From assembly GCA_016125275.1 (NCBI GenBank), contig WGMB01000009.1, forward strand, positions 248,001-312,000: DNA of 64,000 nucleotides. Direction: 5' to 3'. Positions within the stretch are counted from its first letter, which is position 1. Each line of letters starts with the position of its first letter. Source of the DNA: Acidobacteriota bacterium (GTDB lineage Bacteria; Acidobacteriota; Terriglobia; Bryobacterales; UBA6623). The notes beneath the pieces are model-generated. The model ran no database searches. It had not been told where the DNA came from and saw only the letters and a list, made by a program, of their open reading frames with translations. The position numbers were made by a program, and so were the translations under genes. Positions 52,484 to 62,544 of the stretch are shown one piece after another.

Positions 52484-52604
52484 GCGACCGTAGCCTACCC
52501 GCGCGACAAACAAATACGCAAGAGGGATTACACTTGCCGCCCCATTCCGCCGATCCACCTGAGACGGGCTCGCTTTGTTTGCGCGCGCCCCTCCGAATCG
52601 TCGT

Positions 52605-53975
52605 ATGCAACCGCGTCGTATCGCTCATATCGGACCGTCAGGAGGCGGTCTAGAATCCTTGTGGCATTTCCTGGCCGATGCGGGCGTGTGGGTGGACGCG
52701 GGCCTGTCGCCCACCCTCGGGTTGTCGCGCGTGCAGGAGGGCCTGGACGGGCTGCTGCTCGATTCGCGCCTCTCCGGCCAGCAGCGGGACGGGCTGGTGG
52801 AGGAGGCCTTGCGGCGCGACCCTCGGCTGCCGGTGATCGCCCTGCTGGCGGCGCCCCGCATGGCCGAGGCGGTGCGGCTGGGCCGGCTCGGCGCCAGCGC
52901 CGCCCTGGTCTTTCCCGAAGAGCCGCGCGAAGCCGCCGAGTCGCTCTGGGAGGCTCTGGAGGCGAACTGGACCATGCAGGACCAGCGTCCGGCCACGCCG
53001 GGAGACCCCTTCTGCGCCCTGGCCGGCCGTAGCGGCTCGCTGCGGCGGGTGATCGACGTCGCCCGCATGATCGCGCCGCGCAGCTCCACGGTGCTCATCA
53101 CGGGCCCCACGGGCACGGGCAAGGAGCTGCTGGCGCGGGCGATCCACGCCGCCTCGCCGCGGGCCCGCGGGCCCTGGGTGGCGGTCAACTGCGGAGCCAT
53201 CCCGGCGGAGCTGATCGAGTCGGAGTTCTTCGGCCACGTCAAAGGCGCCTTCACCGGCGCGGCCGCCCAGCGGGCGGGCCGCTTCGAGCAGGCCGACGGC
53301 GGCACCATCCTGCTCGACGAGGTCGGCGAGACTCCCCTGGAGATGCAGGCCAAGCTGCTGCGCGTGCTGCAGGAACGGGAGATCCAGCGCGTCGGGGGAG
53401 CCGACACGCTGCCGGTGGACATCCGCGTGATCGCGGCCACCAACTGCGACCTGGCCGAGATGGTGCGTCGCGGACGCTTCCGCGAAGACCTCTACTACCG
53501 CCTGAACGTGGTGCCGGTGGAGCTGCCGAGCCTGGCCGAGCGCATCGAGGACCTGCCGGACTTGACCGCGCGGCTGCTGGCCAAGGTTTGCCGCCGGGAA
53601 GGCCTGGAGCCCAAGCGTTGCAGCCGCGAGACCCTTGACCGGCTGATGCTGCACGGCTGGCCGGGCAACATTCGCGAGCTCGAAAACGCCGTCGAGAAAG
53701 CCGTGGCGCTCAGCGGCTCCCGCGAGCAACTGTTCCCCAGCGATTTCCCGCTGCCGTCTCCGATCGCGCTCGACAGGGACTCGCCGGCCGGACCGGGCGT
53801 GGACCTGCCGGCCGGCGGGCTGAACTACGACGCCGTCGTGCACGGCCTCGAGCTGAGCCTGATGCAACAGGCTCTCGAGCGGGCCGGCGGCAACAAGAAG
53901 CGCGCGGCGGAGCTGCTGCGCATCAAACGAACGACGTTCACGGCGCGCTGGAAGGCGCTGCAGGAGGTGGAATGA
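52605..53975 (+). CDS. Sigma-54-dependent flagellar transcriptional activator (FlrC/FleQ-like)
   Basis: The ATG at 52605 gives 456 residues; a TTG at 52575 would add ten. The N-terminal 110 residues look like a degenerate receiver: LLLDSRLSG keeps an Asp, but the N-terminal acidic pair and the late Lys (here VFPEEP) are missing. The AAA+ domain has Walker A GPTGTGKE (residue about 167), GAFTGA (about 213) for sigma-54 contact, Walker [12 protein letters not shown], and the arginine finger region [16 protein letters not shown] Fis-type helix-turn-helix ends it ([18 protein letters not shown]). Its stop overlaps the flgB ATG (ATGA), so it heads and probably controls the flagellar operon. Confidence 0.92.
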   Translation: MQPRRIAHIGPSGGGLESLWHFLADAGVWVDAGLSPTLGLSRVQEGLDGLLLDSRLSGQQRDGLVEEALRRDPRLPVIALLAAPRMAEAVRLGRLGASAALVFPEEPREAAESLWEALEANWTMQDQRPATPGDPFCALAGRSGSLRRVIDVARMIAPRSSTVLITGPTGTGKELLARAIHAASPRARGPWVAVNCGAIPAELIESEFFGHVKGAFTGAAAQRAGRFEQADGGTILLDEVGETPLEMQAKLLRVLQEREIQRVGGADTLPVDIRVIAATNCDLAEMVRRGRFREDLYYRLNVVPVELPSLAERIEDLPDLTARLLAKVCRREGLEPKRCSRETLDRLMLHGWPGNIRELENAVEKAVALSGSREQLFPSDFPLPSPIALDRDSPAGPGVDLPAGGLNYDAVVHGLELSLMQQALERAGGNKKRAAELLRIKRTTFTARWKALQEVE

Positions 53976-54331
53976 TCTCGGCCAAGACGCGCCTGATGGC
54001 GAACTACCTGGACTACCTGTCGCAGCAACAGCGGACGACGGCGGCGAACCTGGCGAACCTCGATACGCCCGGCTACCGCACCCGCCAGGTCGACTTTTCG
54101 GCCGCGCTGCGGACGGCCCTGAACGACCCGCGCGGCGAACCGCAGGCCGCCGTGCGCGTGACGGGCGTGGAGGGCTTGGCGGTGAAGAGCGACGGCAACG
54201 ACGTCTCGCTCGACCGCGAGCTGCAGAACCTGTCGGAAACCGCCGTGCGCTTCTCGCACGCGCTGATCATGCTGCGCGGCGGCATCCGCTCGGTGCGCTC
54301 GGCCATCCACGAAGGCCGCGGCAATGGCTAG
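53972..54331 (+). CDS. flgB: Flagellar basal-body rod protein FlgB
   Basis: A 119-residue proximal rod protein. The rod-family N-terminal signature is ANLANLDTPGYRTRQVDF, preceded by the helix MANYLDYLSQQQRTTAANLA. The C-terminal helix (LQNLSETAVRFSHALIMLRG) packs against it in the rod. It is exported through the flagellar type III system without a cleaved signal. The ATG overlaps the stop of the sigma-54 activator gene by 4 bases, a direct translational link between regulator and first structural gene. Confidence 0.93.
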   Translation: MISAKTRLMANYLDYLSQQQRTTAANLANLDTPGYRTRQVDFSAALRTALNDPRGEPQAAVRVTGVEGLAVKSDGNDVSLDRELQNLSETAVRFSHALIMLRGGIRSVRSAIHEGRGNG

Positions 54332-54361
54332 CCCGCGGGGCAACGGGAAGGGGGAATTGAG

Positions 54362-54820
54362 ATGAGTCTGTTCGACACGCTCGACGTCAGCGCCTCGGGC
54401 CTGGCCGCGCAACGGCGGCGGGTGGAGGTGCTGGCGCAGAACATCGCCAACGCGGAGACGACCCGGACGCCGGAGGGCGGACCCTATCGGCGCCGGCAGA
54501 TCGTCTTCGAGGCCGTGCCGTCGTCGCGCTTCGCCGACGAGCTCGAGGCGGTCCGGGTGCAACCCGTGGACGGGCGCCAGGAGCCGCCCTCGGGAGGGGT
54601 GCGCGTGGCCGGCATCGAGCTCGACCCGGCGCCGCCCCAGATGCGCTACGAGCCCGAGCACCCCGACGCCGACGCGAACGGCTTCGTGGCCTATCCGGGG
54701 TACGACCCGGTGCGCGACATGGTCGATCTGTCCTCGGCCACGCGTTCCTATCAGGCGAATCTGGCCGCGGTCAACGCCGTGCGCCAGATGATCGTCCAGA
54801 CGATCGAGACGGCGGGCTAG
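54362..54820 (+). CDS. flgC: Flagellar basal-body rod protein FlgC
   Basis: A 152-residue rod protein with GAAGGGGGAA before the ATG. The N-terminal motif is LDVSASGLAAQRRRVEVLAQ then NIANAETTRTPEGGPYRR. The middle has GFVAYPGYDPVRDMVDL, and the C-terminal helix is SATRSYQANLAAVNAVRQM, with the usual SYQANL. It stacks on FlgB in the proximal rod. It is 30 bases from flgB and 24 from fliE, in one operon. Confidence 0.94.
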   Translation: MSLFDTLDVSASGLAAQRRRVEVLAQNIANAETTRTPEGGPYRRRQIVFEAVPSSRFADELEAVRVQPVDGRQEPPSGGVRVAGIELDPAPPQMRYEPEHPDADANGFVAYPGYDPVRDMVDLSSATRSYQANLAAVNAVRQMIVQTIETAG

Positions 54821-54844
54821 CCCGCTTCGGGAGGCGACGCTGCC

Positions 54845-55153
54845 ATGGACGCCATCGCATTCACCCGCCTGGTCGCGCCGGAGTTGGGCGCTTCCTCGGC
54901 TTCGAAATCCGGCCCTGCGAGCGACGCGGGCGAGGGCGAGTTCGCCGATCTGCTGCGCCAGGGCATGGACCGGCTCAACGAGCTCGAAAAGAACGCCGAC
55001 GCACAGGTCAACAAGCTGCTCTCGGGCGAGCCCGTGGAGTTGCACCGCGTGGTGCTGGCCGGCGAACAGGCCAGCCTGGCCTTCGACCTGATGATGAGCG
55101 TGCGCAACAAGGTGGTCGACGCCTACCAGGAAGTGATGCGGATGCAGGTCTGA
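54845..55153 (+). CDS. fliE: Flagellar hook-basal body protein FliE
   Basis: A 102-residue protein of normal FliE length, with GGGAGG about 9 bases before the ATG. The helical C-terminal half carries the family pattern: LNELEKNADAQVNKLLSG, VVLAGEQASLAFDLMMSVRN and VVDAYQEVMRMQV. FliE joins the MS ring to the proximal rod and is among the first rod parts exported. It stands in the usual flgB-flgC-fliE-fliF order. Confidence 0.94.
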   Translation: MDAIAFTRLVAPELGASSASKSGPASDAGEGEFADLLRQGMDRLNELEKNADAQVNKLLSGEPVELHRVVLAGEQASLAFDLMMSVRNKVVDAYQEVMRMQV

Positions 55154-55188
55154 GGCGCCGCCGCCGGGACTGAATCGCACCATCCACT

Positions 55189-56850
55189 ATGGGAGCCCTT
55201 TGGGAGAACCTGAGTCGGTTTGCCGCGCAACTGGCGGCGCTGTGGCGGAGCCTGCCCCCGCGGCGGAAGGTCGCCATCGCCGCCGTGGCCGCGCTGGTGA
55301 TCGCGCTGCTGGGCGGCTTCGTCTGGAAGATGAACCAGGTCGCTTGGCGGCCGCTGTACGCCGGCATGACCGAGGCCGATGCCGGGCTGACCGCGCGCCG
55401 GCTCGACGAGATGCAGGTGCCCTACAAGCTGGCCGCCGGGGGGACGACGATCCTGGTTCCCGAAGGCCGGCTCGACGATGTGCGGCTGCAACTCGCCGCC
55501 GACGGCCTGCCGCAGTCCGGCCGGCTGGGCTTCGAGCTCTTTGACGAGAACAGCTTCGGCGCCACCGAGTTCGCCGAGCAGATCAACTTCCGGCGAGCGC
55601 TCGAGGGCGAGCTCGAGCGCACGATCGCGCGATTGCGGGAGGTCAAGAGCGCGCGCGTGCACATCAGCCTGCCGCAGCGCTCGGTGTTCCTGGACCAGGA
55701 CCGCCCGGCGAAGGCCTCGGTGGTGCTCGACCTGGAGCGCAACCAGCGGCTGGGCGAGGAGCAGACGCGGGCGATCGCGGCCTTGACGGCCAGCGCCGTG
55801 GAGGGCCTCGACCCCGACGCGGTCACCATCATGGATTCGACCGGCCGGCTGTTCTCGCAGCGCTACCTGCAAGGCGGCGAGCTGACGGACCAGCAGATCG
55901 AGTACCGCCGGCGCCTGGAAGCCGAATCGGTGCGGAAGATCGTCGAAACGCTCGAGCCGCGCCTGGGCCCGGGCGGCGTGCGCGCCAACGTGTACGTGGA
56001 CGTGGATTGGGATTCCGGCGAGCAGACCGAAGAGATCCTCGACCCCGACGCCATCGCGATGAGTGTGCAGAAGTCCGCCGAGCGCTCCCTGGAGGTCGCC
56101 CCGGCGGGCGTTCCCGGAACGCCGGCGAACCTGCCGCCCCAGCCGGCGCAGCCCGCGACGACCGCGCCCGACGGCGTGGAGCGCACCCAGGAGACCACCA
56201 ACTACCAGACCAGCCGTACGGTCACGCGCATGTCTCTGGAGCGCGGCCAGATGAAGCGCATGTCGATCGCCGTCTTGGTGGATTACGCCCAAAAGGTCGA
56301 TGAGGAAGCCAGGGCCGTGGTGCGCGTGCCGCGGGAGGCGGCGGAGCTCGAAACGATCCGAGAGCTCGTGGTCGCCGCCGCCGGAGCGGTGGAGTCGCGC
56401 GGCGACCGGGTGACCGTCGAGAGCTTGCCGTTTACGATGCTCGAGCCTCCTCTGGAGCCGCCCGCGCCCCCGCCGGACCCCGCCGACGAGCTGTTCAGCA
56501 TGGAATGGATCGACCGCTACAAGCTGCACTTCGCGCTCGGTCTGGTCGTCCTGATCCTGCTGGCGGTGGCCATCACAGCGTTTCGGCGCCACCGCAAGAA
56601 GGCCAAGATCCGGGCCGAGCGGCAGAGGGCTCTGGAGGCGGAGCGAGAGCGGAAGCTGCTGGAGGACCGCGAGGTGCAGGATGCCTTGGACCGCAAAGAA
56701 GAAGAGGCGCGGATGCTCAAGGGCCTGCAGGTGGCGCCGTTGCCGACGAGCAAGACCGAGATCCTCAAGAAGCATCTCGAGACCGTGGCCTTCGAGGATC
56801 CCGAACGGTTTGCACGGCTGGTGAAGGCGTGGGTGCACGAAGATGATTAG
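55189..56850 (+). CDS. fliF: Flagellar MS-ring protein FliF
   Basis: A 553-residue protein with two membrane helices, near residues 31-50 (VAIAAVAALVIALLGGFVW) and near 445-465 (LHFALGLVVLILLAVAIT). Between them lie the ring-building domains: WRPLYAGMTEADAGLTARRL, GLPQSGRLGFELFDENSFG, FAEQINFRRALEGELERTI and VKSARVHISLPQRSVF. A Pro/Ala-rich linker near 300-330 is typical. The C-terminal cytoplasmic tail should bind FliG. It forms the membrane base of the flagellum. No obvious ribosome site precedes the ATG. Its end overlaps fliG by 8 bases. Confidence 0.95.
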   Translation: MGALWENLSRFAAQLAALWRSLPPRRKVAIAAVAALVIALLGGFVWKMNQVAWRPLYAGMTEADAGLTARRLDEMQVPYKLAAGGTTILVPEGRLDDVRLQLAADGLPQSGRLGFELFDENSFGATEFAEQINFRRALEGELERTIARLREVKSARVHISLPQRSVFLDQDRPAKASVVLDLERNQRLGEEQTRAIAALTASAVEGLDPDAVTIMDSTGRLFSQRYLQGGELTDQQIEYRRRLEAESVRKIVETLEPRLGPGGVRANVYVDVDWDSGEQTEEILDPDAIAMSVQKSAERSLEVAPAGVPGTPANLPPQPAQPATTAPDGVERTQETTNYQTSRTVTRMSLERGQMKRMSIAVLVDYAQKVDEEARAVVRVPREAAELETIRELVVAAAGAVESRGDRVTVESLPFTMLEPPLEPPAPPPDPADELFSMEWIDRYKLHFALGLVVLILLAVAITAFRRHRKKAKIRAERQRALEAERERKLLEDREVQDALDRKEEEARMLKGLQVAPLPTSKTEILKKHLETVAFEDPERFARLVKAWVHEDD

Positions 56851-57874
56851 CAACGCGGAAAACGAAAACATGGTGCTCAGCGGCCTGCGCAAGGCCGCCA
56901 TCGCCATGGTCACGCTCGGCGACGAAGTCGCCAGCCGAGTCTTCCCGTACCTCACAGACGAAGACGTCCAACTGCTCAGCCGCGAGATCTCCAAGCTCAG
57001 CGAGGTCTCCGCCGAACAGGCCGAGCGGGTGCTGGCCGAGGTGCACGAGCTGCAGTTGGCGCAGCGGCACTTCTCCACCGGCGGCTTGGAATACGCCAAG
57101 CGGCTGCTCAACTCCGCCTACGGTCCGGATCGCGCCCGCAACATCATTGACCGGCTGGTGCGTTCGCTCGGCAACGAGATCCCTACCTTCGACGCGCTCC
57201 AGAAAGCCGACCCGCAGCAGGTGGCCAAGTTCATTCAGGGCGAGAATCCGCAAACCATCGCGCTGGTGCTGTCGCACTTGAACAGCGGCTCGGCGGCGGG
57301 CATGCTGATGGCCCTGCCGACCGAGATCCGCACCGACGTGGCCATGCGCATGGCCAACCTGGAGCAGATCTCGCCGGACATCGTGCGCCGCATCGCGTCG
57401 ATTCTGGAGCAGAAGCTCCGCTCGCTCGGCCAGTTCAGCCGCGAGTCCTACGGCGGCGTGCCGGCCGTGGCGGAGATGTTCAACCGCATGGAAGCCAACT
57501 CGGGCCAGGAGTTGCTCGAACAGATCGAGGGCATGGACGGCGAGCTCGGCTTGGCCATCCGGAACCTGATGTTCGTTTTCGAGGATCTGTTGCTGGTCGA
57601 TCAAATCGGCATGCGCGAGGTGCTCTCTCGGGTCGATAAGAAAGCCCTGACGACGGCGTTGAAGGGGACCAGCGAGAAGCTGCGGGAACACTTCTTCGTC
57701 AACATGTCCGAGCGAGGCGCGACGATGCTCAAGGAAGACATGGACGCCATGGGGCCGGTGAAGATTCGTGAAGTCGAGACGGCGCAGCAGGAGATTCTGC
57801 AGATCGTCCGTCAACTGGAGTCCGAGGGCGTGCTGAGCCTGAAGGGAGCGGTCGGCGAACAGTACGTTGTCTAG
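56843..57874 (+). CDS. fliG: Flagellar motor switch protein FliG
   Basis: A 343-residue rotor protein. The N-terminal domain (LSGLRKAAIAMVTLGDEVAS) binds FliF. The middle domain carries the EHPQT-like motif as GENPQTIALVLSHL, and the C-terminal motor domain shows MFVFEDLLLVDQIGMREVLS, then VDKKALTTALKG and MSERGATMLKEDMDAMGPVK. The charged torque residues (Arg, Asp, Glu) are in that last part. It overlaps fliF by 8 bases and, with a TTG start, fliH by 8 bases as well. Confidence 0.95.
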   Translation: MISNAENENMVLSGLRKAAIAMVTLGDEVASRVFPYLTDEDVQLLSREISKLSEVSAEQAERVLAEVHELQLAQRHFSTGGLEYAKRLLNSAYGPDRARNIIDRLVRSLGNEIPTFDALQKADPQQVAKFIQGENPQTIALVLSHLNSGSAAGMLMALPTEIRTDVAMRMANLEQISPDIVRRIASILEQKLRSLGQFSRESYGGVPAVAEMFNRMEANSGQELLEQIEGMDGELGLAIRNLMFVFEDLLLVDQIGMREVLSRVDKKALTTALKGTSEKLREHFFVNMSERGATMLKEDMDAMGPVKIREVETAQQEILQIVRQLESEGVLSLKGAVGEQYVV

Positions 57875-58529
57875 GATTTTTCGAGGCGGTGAAGGCGTGG
57901 AGTGTAAGACGTTCGGGGCCAAGCGGATCTCGGAGGCGGGCGCCGCCGGGGTCGCGGCGTTCGAGCCGCGCCGCCTGCGCAGCGACGGAGTGGAGGAGCC
58001 GAGGGCGGCCGCCGCGGCGCCGCCGCCTCCTCCGCCGCCGCAGCCCAAGATCGACCTCGACGCGGTGCGCAAGCAGGCCTTCCAGGAGGGTTTCGCGGCC
58101 GGGTCGGAGTCGGCCGAACAGAAGGCCCGGCAGCGCTATGACGCCGCGGTGGGCGGCTTGCGGGCGACGGTGACGGCTCTCGAACAGGCCCGCCCGGCGC
58201 TGCTGGCCGAAGCCGAGGCGGAGATGGTCGAGCTGGCGTTCGCGATCGCCAAGCGCGTGCTGCGGCGAGAGATCTCGGTCGACCCCTGGGCCACCCGCGC
58301 CATCGCGGCGGCCTGTCTGCAAGAAGCCGGCGGCGCGGCGGTCAAGCAGATCCGGGTGCACCCCGACGACGTGGCCGCGGTGCGCGAAGGCGTGGGCCAG
58401 AGCATCGAGGTGCGCGGCGACGCCGCGGTCTCGCGCGGCGGCGCGGTGCTCGAGACCGAGCGGGGCACGCTCGACGGCCGCATCGAGACCCAGCTCGACG
58501 AGATCGCCCGGGGGCTGGCCGATGCCTGA
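57867..58529 (+). CDS. fliH: Flagellar assembly protein FliH
   Basis: The TTG at 57867 gives 220 residues and the same 8-base overlap with the gene before it as fliF/fliG and fliH/fliI have. A GTG at 57897 with GAGG 10 bases before it is an alternative. A Pro/Ala-rich stretch (about 45-65) precedes a coiled part (AFQEGFAAGSESAEQKARQR) and the C-terminal domain (MVELAFAIAKRVLRREIS, QIRVHPDDVAAVREG, GGAVLETERGTLDGRIETQL). FliH binds and restrains the FliI ATPase at the export gate. It is weakly conserved, so context adds much to the call. Confidence 0.88.
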   Translation: MSRIFRGGEGVECKTFGAKRISEAGAAGVAAFEPRRLRSDGVEEPRAAAAAPPPPPPPQPKIDLDAVRKQAFQEGFAAGSESAEQKARQRYDAAVGGLRATVTALEQARPALLAEAEAEMVELAFAIAKRVLRREISVDPWATRAIAAACLQEAGGAAVKQIRVHPDDVAAVREGVGQSIEVRGDAAVSRGGAVLETERGTLDGRIETQLDEIARGLADA

Positions 58530-59856
58530 GGCCGCCGGGGCGGTCGCCCAAGCGCTGCGCCGCATGCGCGATCGGGTGGAGCTGTCGAACCCCATCCGGG
58601 CCGAGGGCGAGGTCACCGATTTCGTCGGCTTGGTGATCGAGTCCGACGGTCCGCCGGTTTCGGTGGGGGAGCTGTGCGAGGCGACGCTGCCCAGCGGCCG
58701 GCGGCTGCAGACCCAGGTGATCGGCTTCCGCGCCGGGCGGGTGTTGTCCATGCCTCTGGACGACCCCGACGGGCTGCAGGCCGGTTGCCGCCTGGCGGCG
58801 CGCCGCAGCGCCGCACTGGCGCCGGTGGGCCCCGAGCTGCTGGGCCGGACGCTGGACGCCTTCGGCCGCCCGATCGACGGACTGGGGCCGCTGAAAGCGC
58901 TGGGCCGCCGCGCGCTTTACGCCGATCCGCCCGGTCCTCTGGAGCGCGAGGCGATCCGGGAGCCGCTGGAGACCGGAATTCGCGCGATCGACGCGCTGGC
59001 GCCGTGCGGACGCGGCCAGCGCGTGGGCATCTTCGGAGGCTCCGGCGTGGGCAAGAGCACGCTGCTGGGGGCTCTGGCCAAGAACGCCTCGGCGGACGTG
59101 AGCGTGATCGCGCTGATCGGCGAGCGCAACCGCGAAGTCCGCATGTTCCTCGAAGAGACCTTGGGCGAGGAAGGCTTGCAGCGGTCGGTGGTGGTGGCGG
59201 CCACTTCGGACCGGCCGGCGCCGCTGCGCGTGCGGGCGGCCTTTCTGGCGACGACGATCGCGGAGGAGTTCCGGGCCGAAGGCAAGGACGTGCTGCTGAT
59301 CGTGGACTCGGCCACACGGCTGGCGATGGCGCAGCGCGAGATCAGCCTGGCCGCCGGCGAGCCGCCGAGCCAAAAGGGCTACACGCCGTCGGTGTTCCAA
59401 CTGCTGCCGAAGGTGTTCGAGCGCGCCGGCGCCTTCGGCCGAGGGTCGATCACGGGCTTCTACACCGTGCTGGTGGAGGGCGACGACATGAACGACCCGA
59501 TCGCTGACAGCGTCCGCTCGCTGCTCGACGGCCACCTGGTGTTGTCGCGCGAGCTGGCCTCGGCCAACCACTATCCCGCCATCGACGTGCTGCACAGCCT
59601 CAGCCGGCTGGCGTCGGCGGTCGGCACGCCGGAGCAGCTCCGCGACGGGGGCCGGCTGCGCGAGGCCTTGGCCGCCTATCGCCGCGCCGAGGACCTGATC
59701 CAGCTCGGGGCCTACGTGGAAGGGGCCAGCGCGAAAGTCGACGCGGCCGTGAAGTCGCACGACGCCCTCAACGACTTTCTGCGGCAGGACCTGCGCCAGA
59801 AGCAGCCCTACGCGCAAACGCTGTCGGAGCTGAGCCGGCTGGCGGAGAAGCTGTGA
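58522..59856 (+). CDS. fliI: Flagellum-specific ATPase FliI
   Basis: A 444-residue export ATPase of the F1-beta family. Walker A is FGGSGVGKSTLLGAL (residue about 173), and the catalytic Glu lies in IALIGERNREV. Walker B is DVLLIVDSATRLAMAQREI, and QKGYTPSVFQLLPKVFERAG with RGSITGFYTVLVEGDD is the type III signature. It energises unfolding of flagellar export substrates. It overlaps fliH by 8 bases (ATGCCTGA) and fliJ by 4 (GTGA). Confidence 0.95.
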   Translation: MPEAAGAVAQALRRMRDRVELSNPIRAEGEVTDFVGLVIESDGPPVSVGELCEATLPSGRRLQTQVIGFRAGRVLSMPLDDPDGLQAGCRLAARRSAALAPVGPELLGRTLDAFGRPIDGLGPLKALGRRALYADPPGPLEREAIREPLETGIRAIDALAPCGRGQRVGIFGGSGVGKSTLLGALAKNASADVSVIALIGERNREVRMFLEETLGEEGLQRSVVVAATSDRPAPLRVRAAFLATTIAEEFRAEGKDVLLIVDSATRLAMAQREISLAAGEPPSQKGYTPSVFQLLPKVFERAGAFGRGSITGFYTVLVEGDDMNDPIADSVRSLLDGHLVLSRELASANHYPAIDVLHSLSRLASAVGTPEQLRDGGRLREALAAYRRAEDLIQLGAYVEGASAKVDAAVKSHDALNDFLRQDLRQKQPYAQTLSELSRLAEKL

Positions 59857-60293
59857 AGCCGTTCCGCTTCTCCCTGGAACGCATCCTGGATCTGCGGCGC
59901 AGGCGGCTGGAGGAGGCCGAGGCGGAGATGGCGCGGGCGCTCGCCGAGGTCCGCGCCACGGCCGAGCGCGCCGCGGCGATCGACCACGAAAGCGCTCTGC
60001 TCGACGAGGGCCTGCGGTCGAACGCGAGCTGGAAGGGACGCGACCTCGCCGCCGGCGACGCCTGGCGCCACAAGCTCACCGATCAGCGACGGGTGGTGGA
60101 AGCGGAGGGACGCCGGCGACAGTCGCACGTGGAAGAGCTCCGCCGCAAGCTGACGGCCGCCCGCATCGACCTGCGCGCCCTGGAATCCCTGCGCGACCGC
60201 CGCCTGGCGGACTGGCGGCGCGAGCTCAGCCGCGAGGAAGAAGCCCTGGCGGGCGAGCTGTTCCTGGCCCGCTGGAAGCGCAAGTCCGGCTGA
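59853..60293 (+). CDS. fliJ: Flagellar export protein FliJ
   Basis: The GTG start overlaps the fliI stop by 4 bases and gives 146 residues, almost entirely charged coiled coil (RILDLRRRRLEEAEAEMARA, ESLRDRRLADWRRELSREEE). That is the usual picture of FliJ, the central stalk-like helix of the FliI ATPase ring. Sequence conservation is low, so length, coil and place after fliI support the call. It is the last gene of the operon; the next gene is convergent. Confidence 0.9.
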   Translation: MKPFRFSLERILDLRRRRLEEAEAEMARALAEVRATAERAAAIDHESALLDEGLRSNASWKGRDLAAGDAWRHKLTDQRRVVEAEGRRRQSHVEELRRKLTAARIDLRALESLRDRRLADWRRELSREEEALAGELFLARWKRKSG

Positions 60294-60306
60294 GGGCCGT
60301 GGCCCC

Positions 60307-61182
60307 TCAGACCTTCATGATCTTCTTGGCGTTGTCGTGGAAGATCTTCTGCAGGATCGACTGGTCGGTCACCAGCTTCCGCAGAATCTTCTGCGTCGGC
60401 AGGCCGATGCACTTGTCGCCGTTCACGTCGGCGTCGCTGCAGTCGGAGCCGTAGAGCAGCTTGTCCTGGTGGCGGACCAGGAACTCCGCCGCGTGGGCTT
60501 CGTCGCGCGCCAGCGAGTTGCGGCCCGACCCGGCCGACAGGTCGCCGTACATGTTCGGGTAGTCCGACAAGTAGCGGTCCGACAGGCCGCCCGGCGTCAC
60601 CGGCGTCTTCGGGTACAGATCGGTCGGCACGTGGTTCTTGTCGATGTAGCCCCACCACGTTTGGGCGTGGCCGATGAAGTTCACCGTCGGGAACTTTTCG
60701 AGGATTTTGTGAAAATTCTCGAGATGAAAGTTGTAGGTCTCGTGCTGGAAGTGCAGCAGCACCGGCACATCCCACTCCTTGGCGATCGAGGCGATCAGCT
60801 CGATGTGCTTGGAGTCGGACTCGACGCCGAACTTCTGCTCGCCGATGCCGATCGCTCCCTTCTTGAGGTATTTCTCGAGGACGGTCTTGGCCTCGGGAAT
60901 GTTCGGCAGCTCATTGGCGAAGCACACGAAGCGCTCCGGGTAGCGGTCCCGCAACGCCCACACGGCCTCGTTGCCGCCCGCTCCGGCGGCCAGACCGTAG
61001 AGCCGGCCGGCCGGCAGCAATACTGTCTTGGAGACCCCCATATCGAGCTGGTGCTGCACGAGCTGGTCGGCGGTGCGACCGCTGTAAGGCGTGTGCTGAT
61101 GGATGTCGATGATAGGGATGGCGCCCTGAGCCGGGGCGGCGGCGGCGAGAGCCAGGGATGACAAAAATGCGCGGCGCGTCAT
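60307..61182 (-). CDS. Exported amidohydrolase-family (TIM-barrel) protein
   Basis: A 291-residue protein with a twin-arginine-like leader (MTRRAFLSSLALAAAAPAQG). The metal-binding HxH is present as IIDIHQHTPYSG, followed by VSKTVLLPAGRLYG, YPERFVCFANELP, EWDVPVLLHFQHETYNFH, VNFIGHAQTWWG and a late LLYGSDCSD that supplies the metal Asp. This is a complete amidohydrolase_2 site. The closest kin are secreted acidobacterial and planctomycetal proteins without known substrate. It is only distantly like the protein at 27784-28689. It is convergent with fliJ and divergent from metK. Confidence 0.86.
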   Translation of the reverse strand: MTRRAFLSSLALAAAAPAQGAIPIIDIHQHTPYSGRTADQLVQHQLDMGVSKTVLLPAGRLYGLAAGAGGNEAVWALRDRYPERFVCFANELPNIPEAKTVLEKYLKKGAIGIGEQKFGVESDSKHIELIASIAKEWDVPVLLHFQHETYNFHLENFHKILEKFPTVNFIGHAQTWWGYIDKNHVPTDLYPKTPVTPGGLSDRYLSDYPNMYGDLSAGSGRNSLARDEAHAAEFLVRHQDKLLYGSDCSDADVNGDKCIGLPTQKILRKLVTDQSILQKIFHDNAKKIMKV

Positions 61183-61249
61183 ACCTCGGTGATTCTAGCG
61201 AGTTTGACGCCCCCCGGGAATGTCTGATACCTTTGCGAGGAAAGGCGAT

Positions 61250-61318
61250 GGGCTCATGCTGAGCTTTTTCCGCCCGCGCTTGCCGCATCCGGCGAGCCCT
61301 CAGAAGAAGAATTCTGAG
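61250..61318 (+). promoter_or_regulatory. Candidate structured leader before metK with competing stems
   Basis: GGGCTC at 61250-61255 can pair with GAGCCC at 61294-61299, and CTGAG at 61259-61263 with CTCAG at 61299-61303. The latter CTCAG also forms a hairpin with CTGAG at 61314-61318 (arms CTCAGAA/TTCTGAG). The pairings exclude each other, as in a switch, and sit about 30-100 bases before metK. It matches no SAM riboswitch class I know; chance pairing in GC-rich DNA is possible. Confidence 0.3.
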
Positions 61319-61350
61319 CCGTTAGCACCCGTTCATTGAAGGAGCCCGGA

Positions 61351-62505
<1,155 letters not shown>

Positions 62506-62544
62506 CCGATTGCGCTCTCTGCCTGGTAGAGGCCTCTTGGCTAG

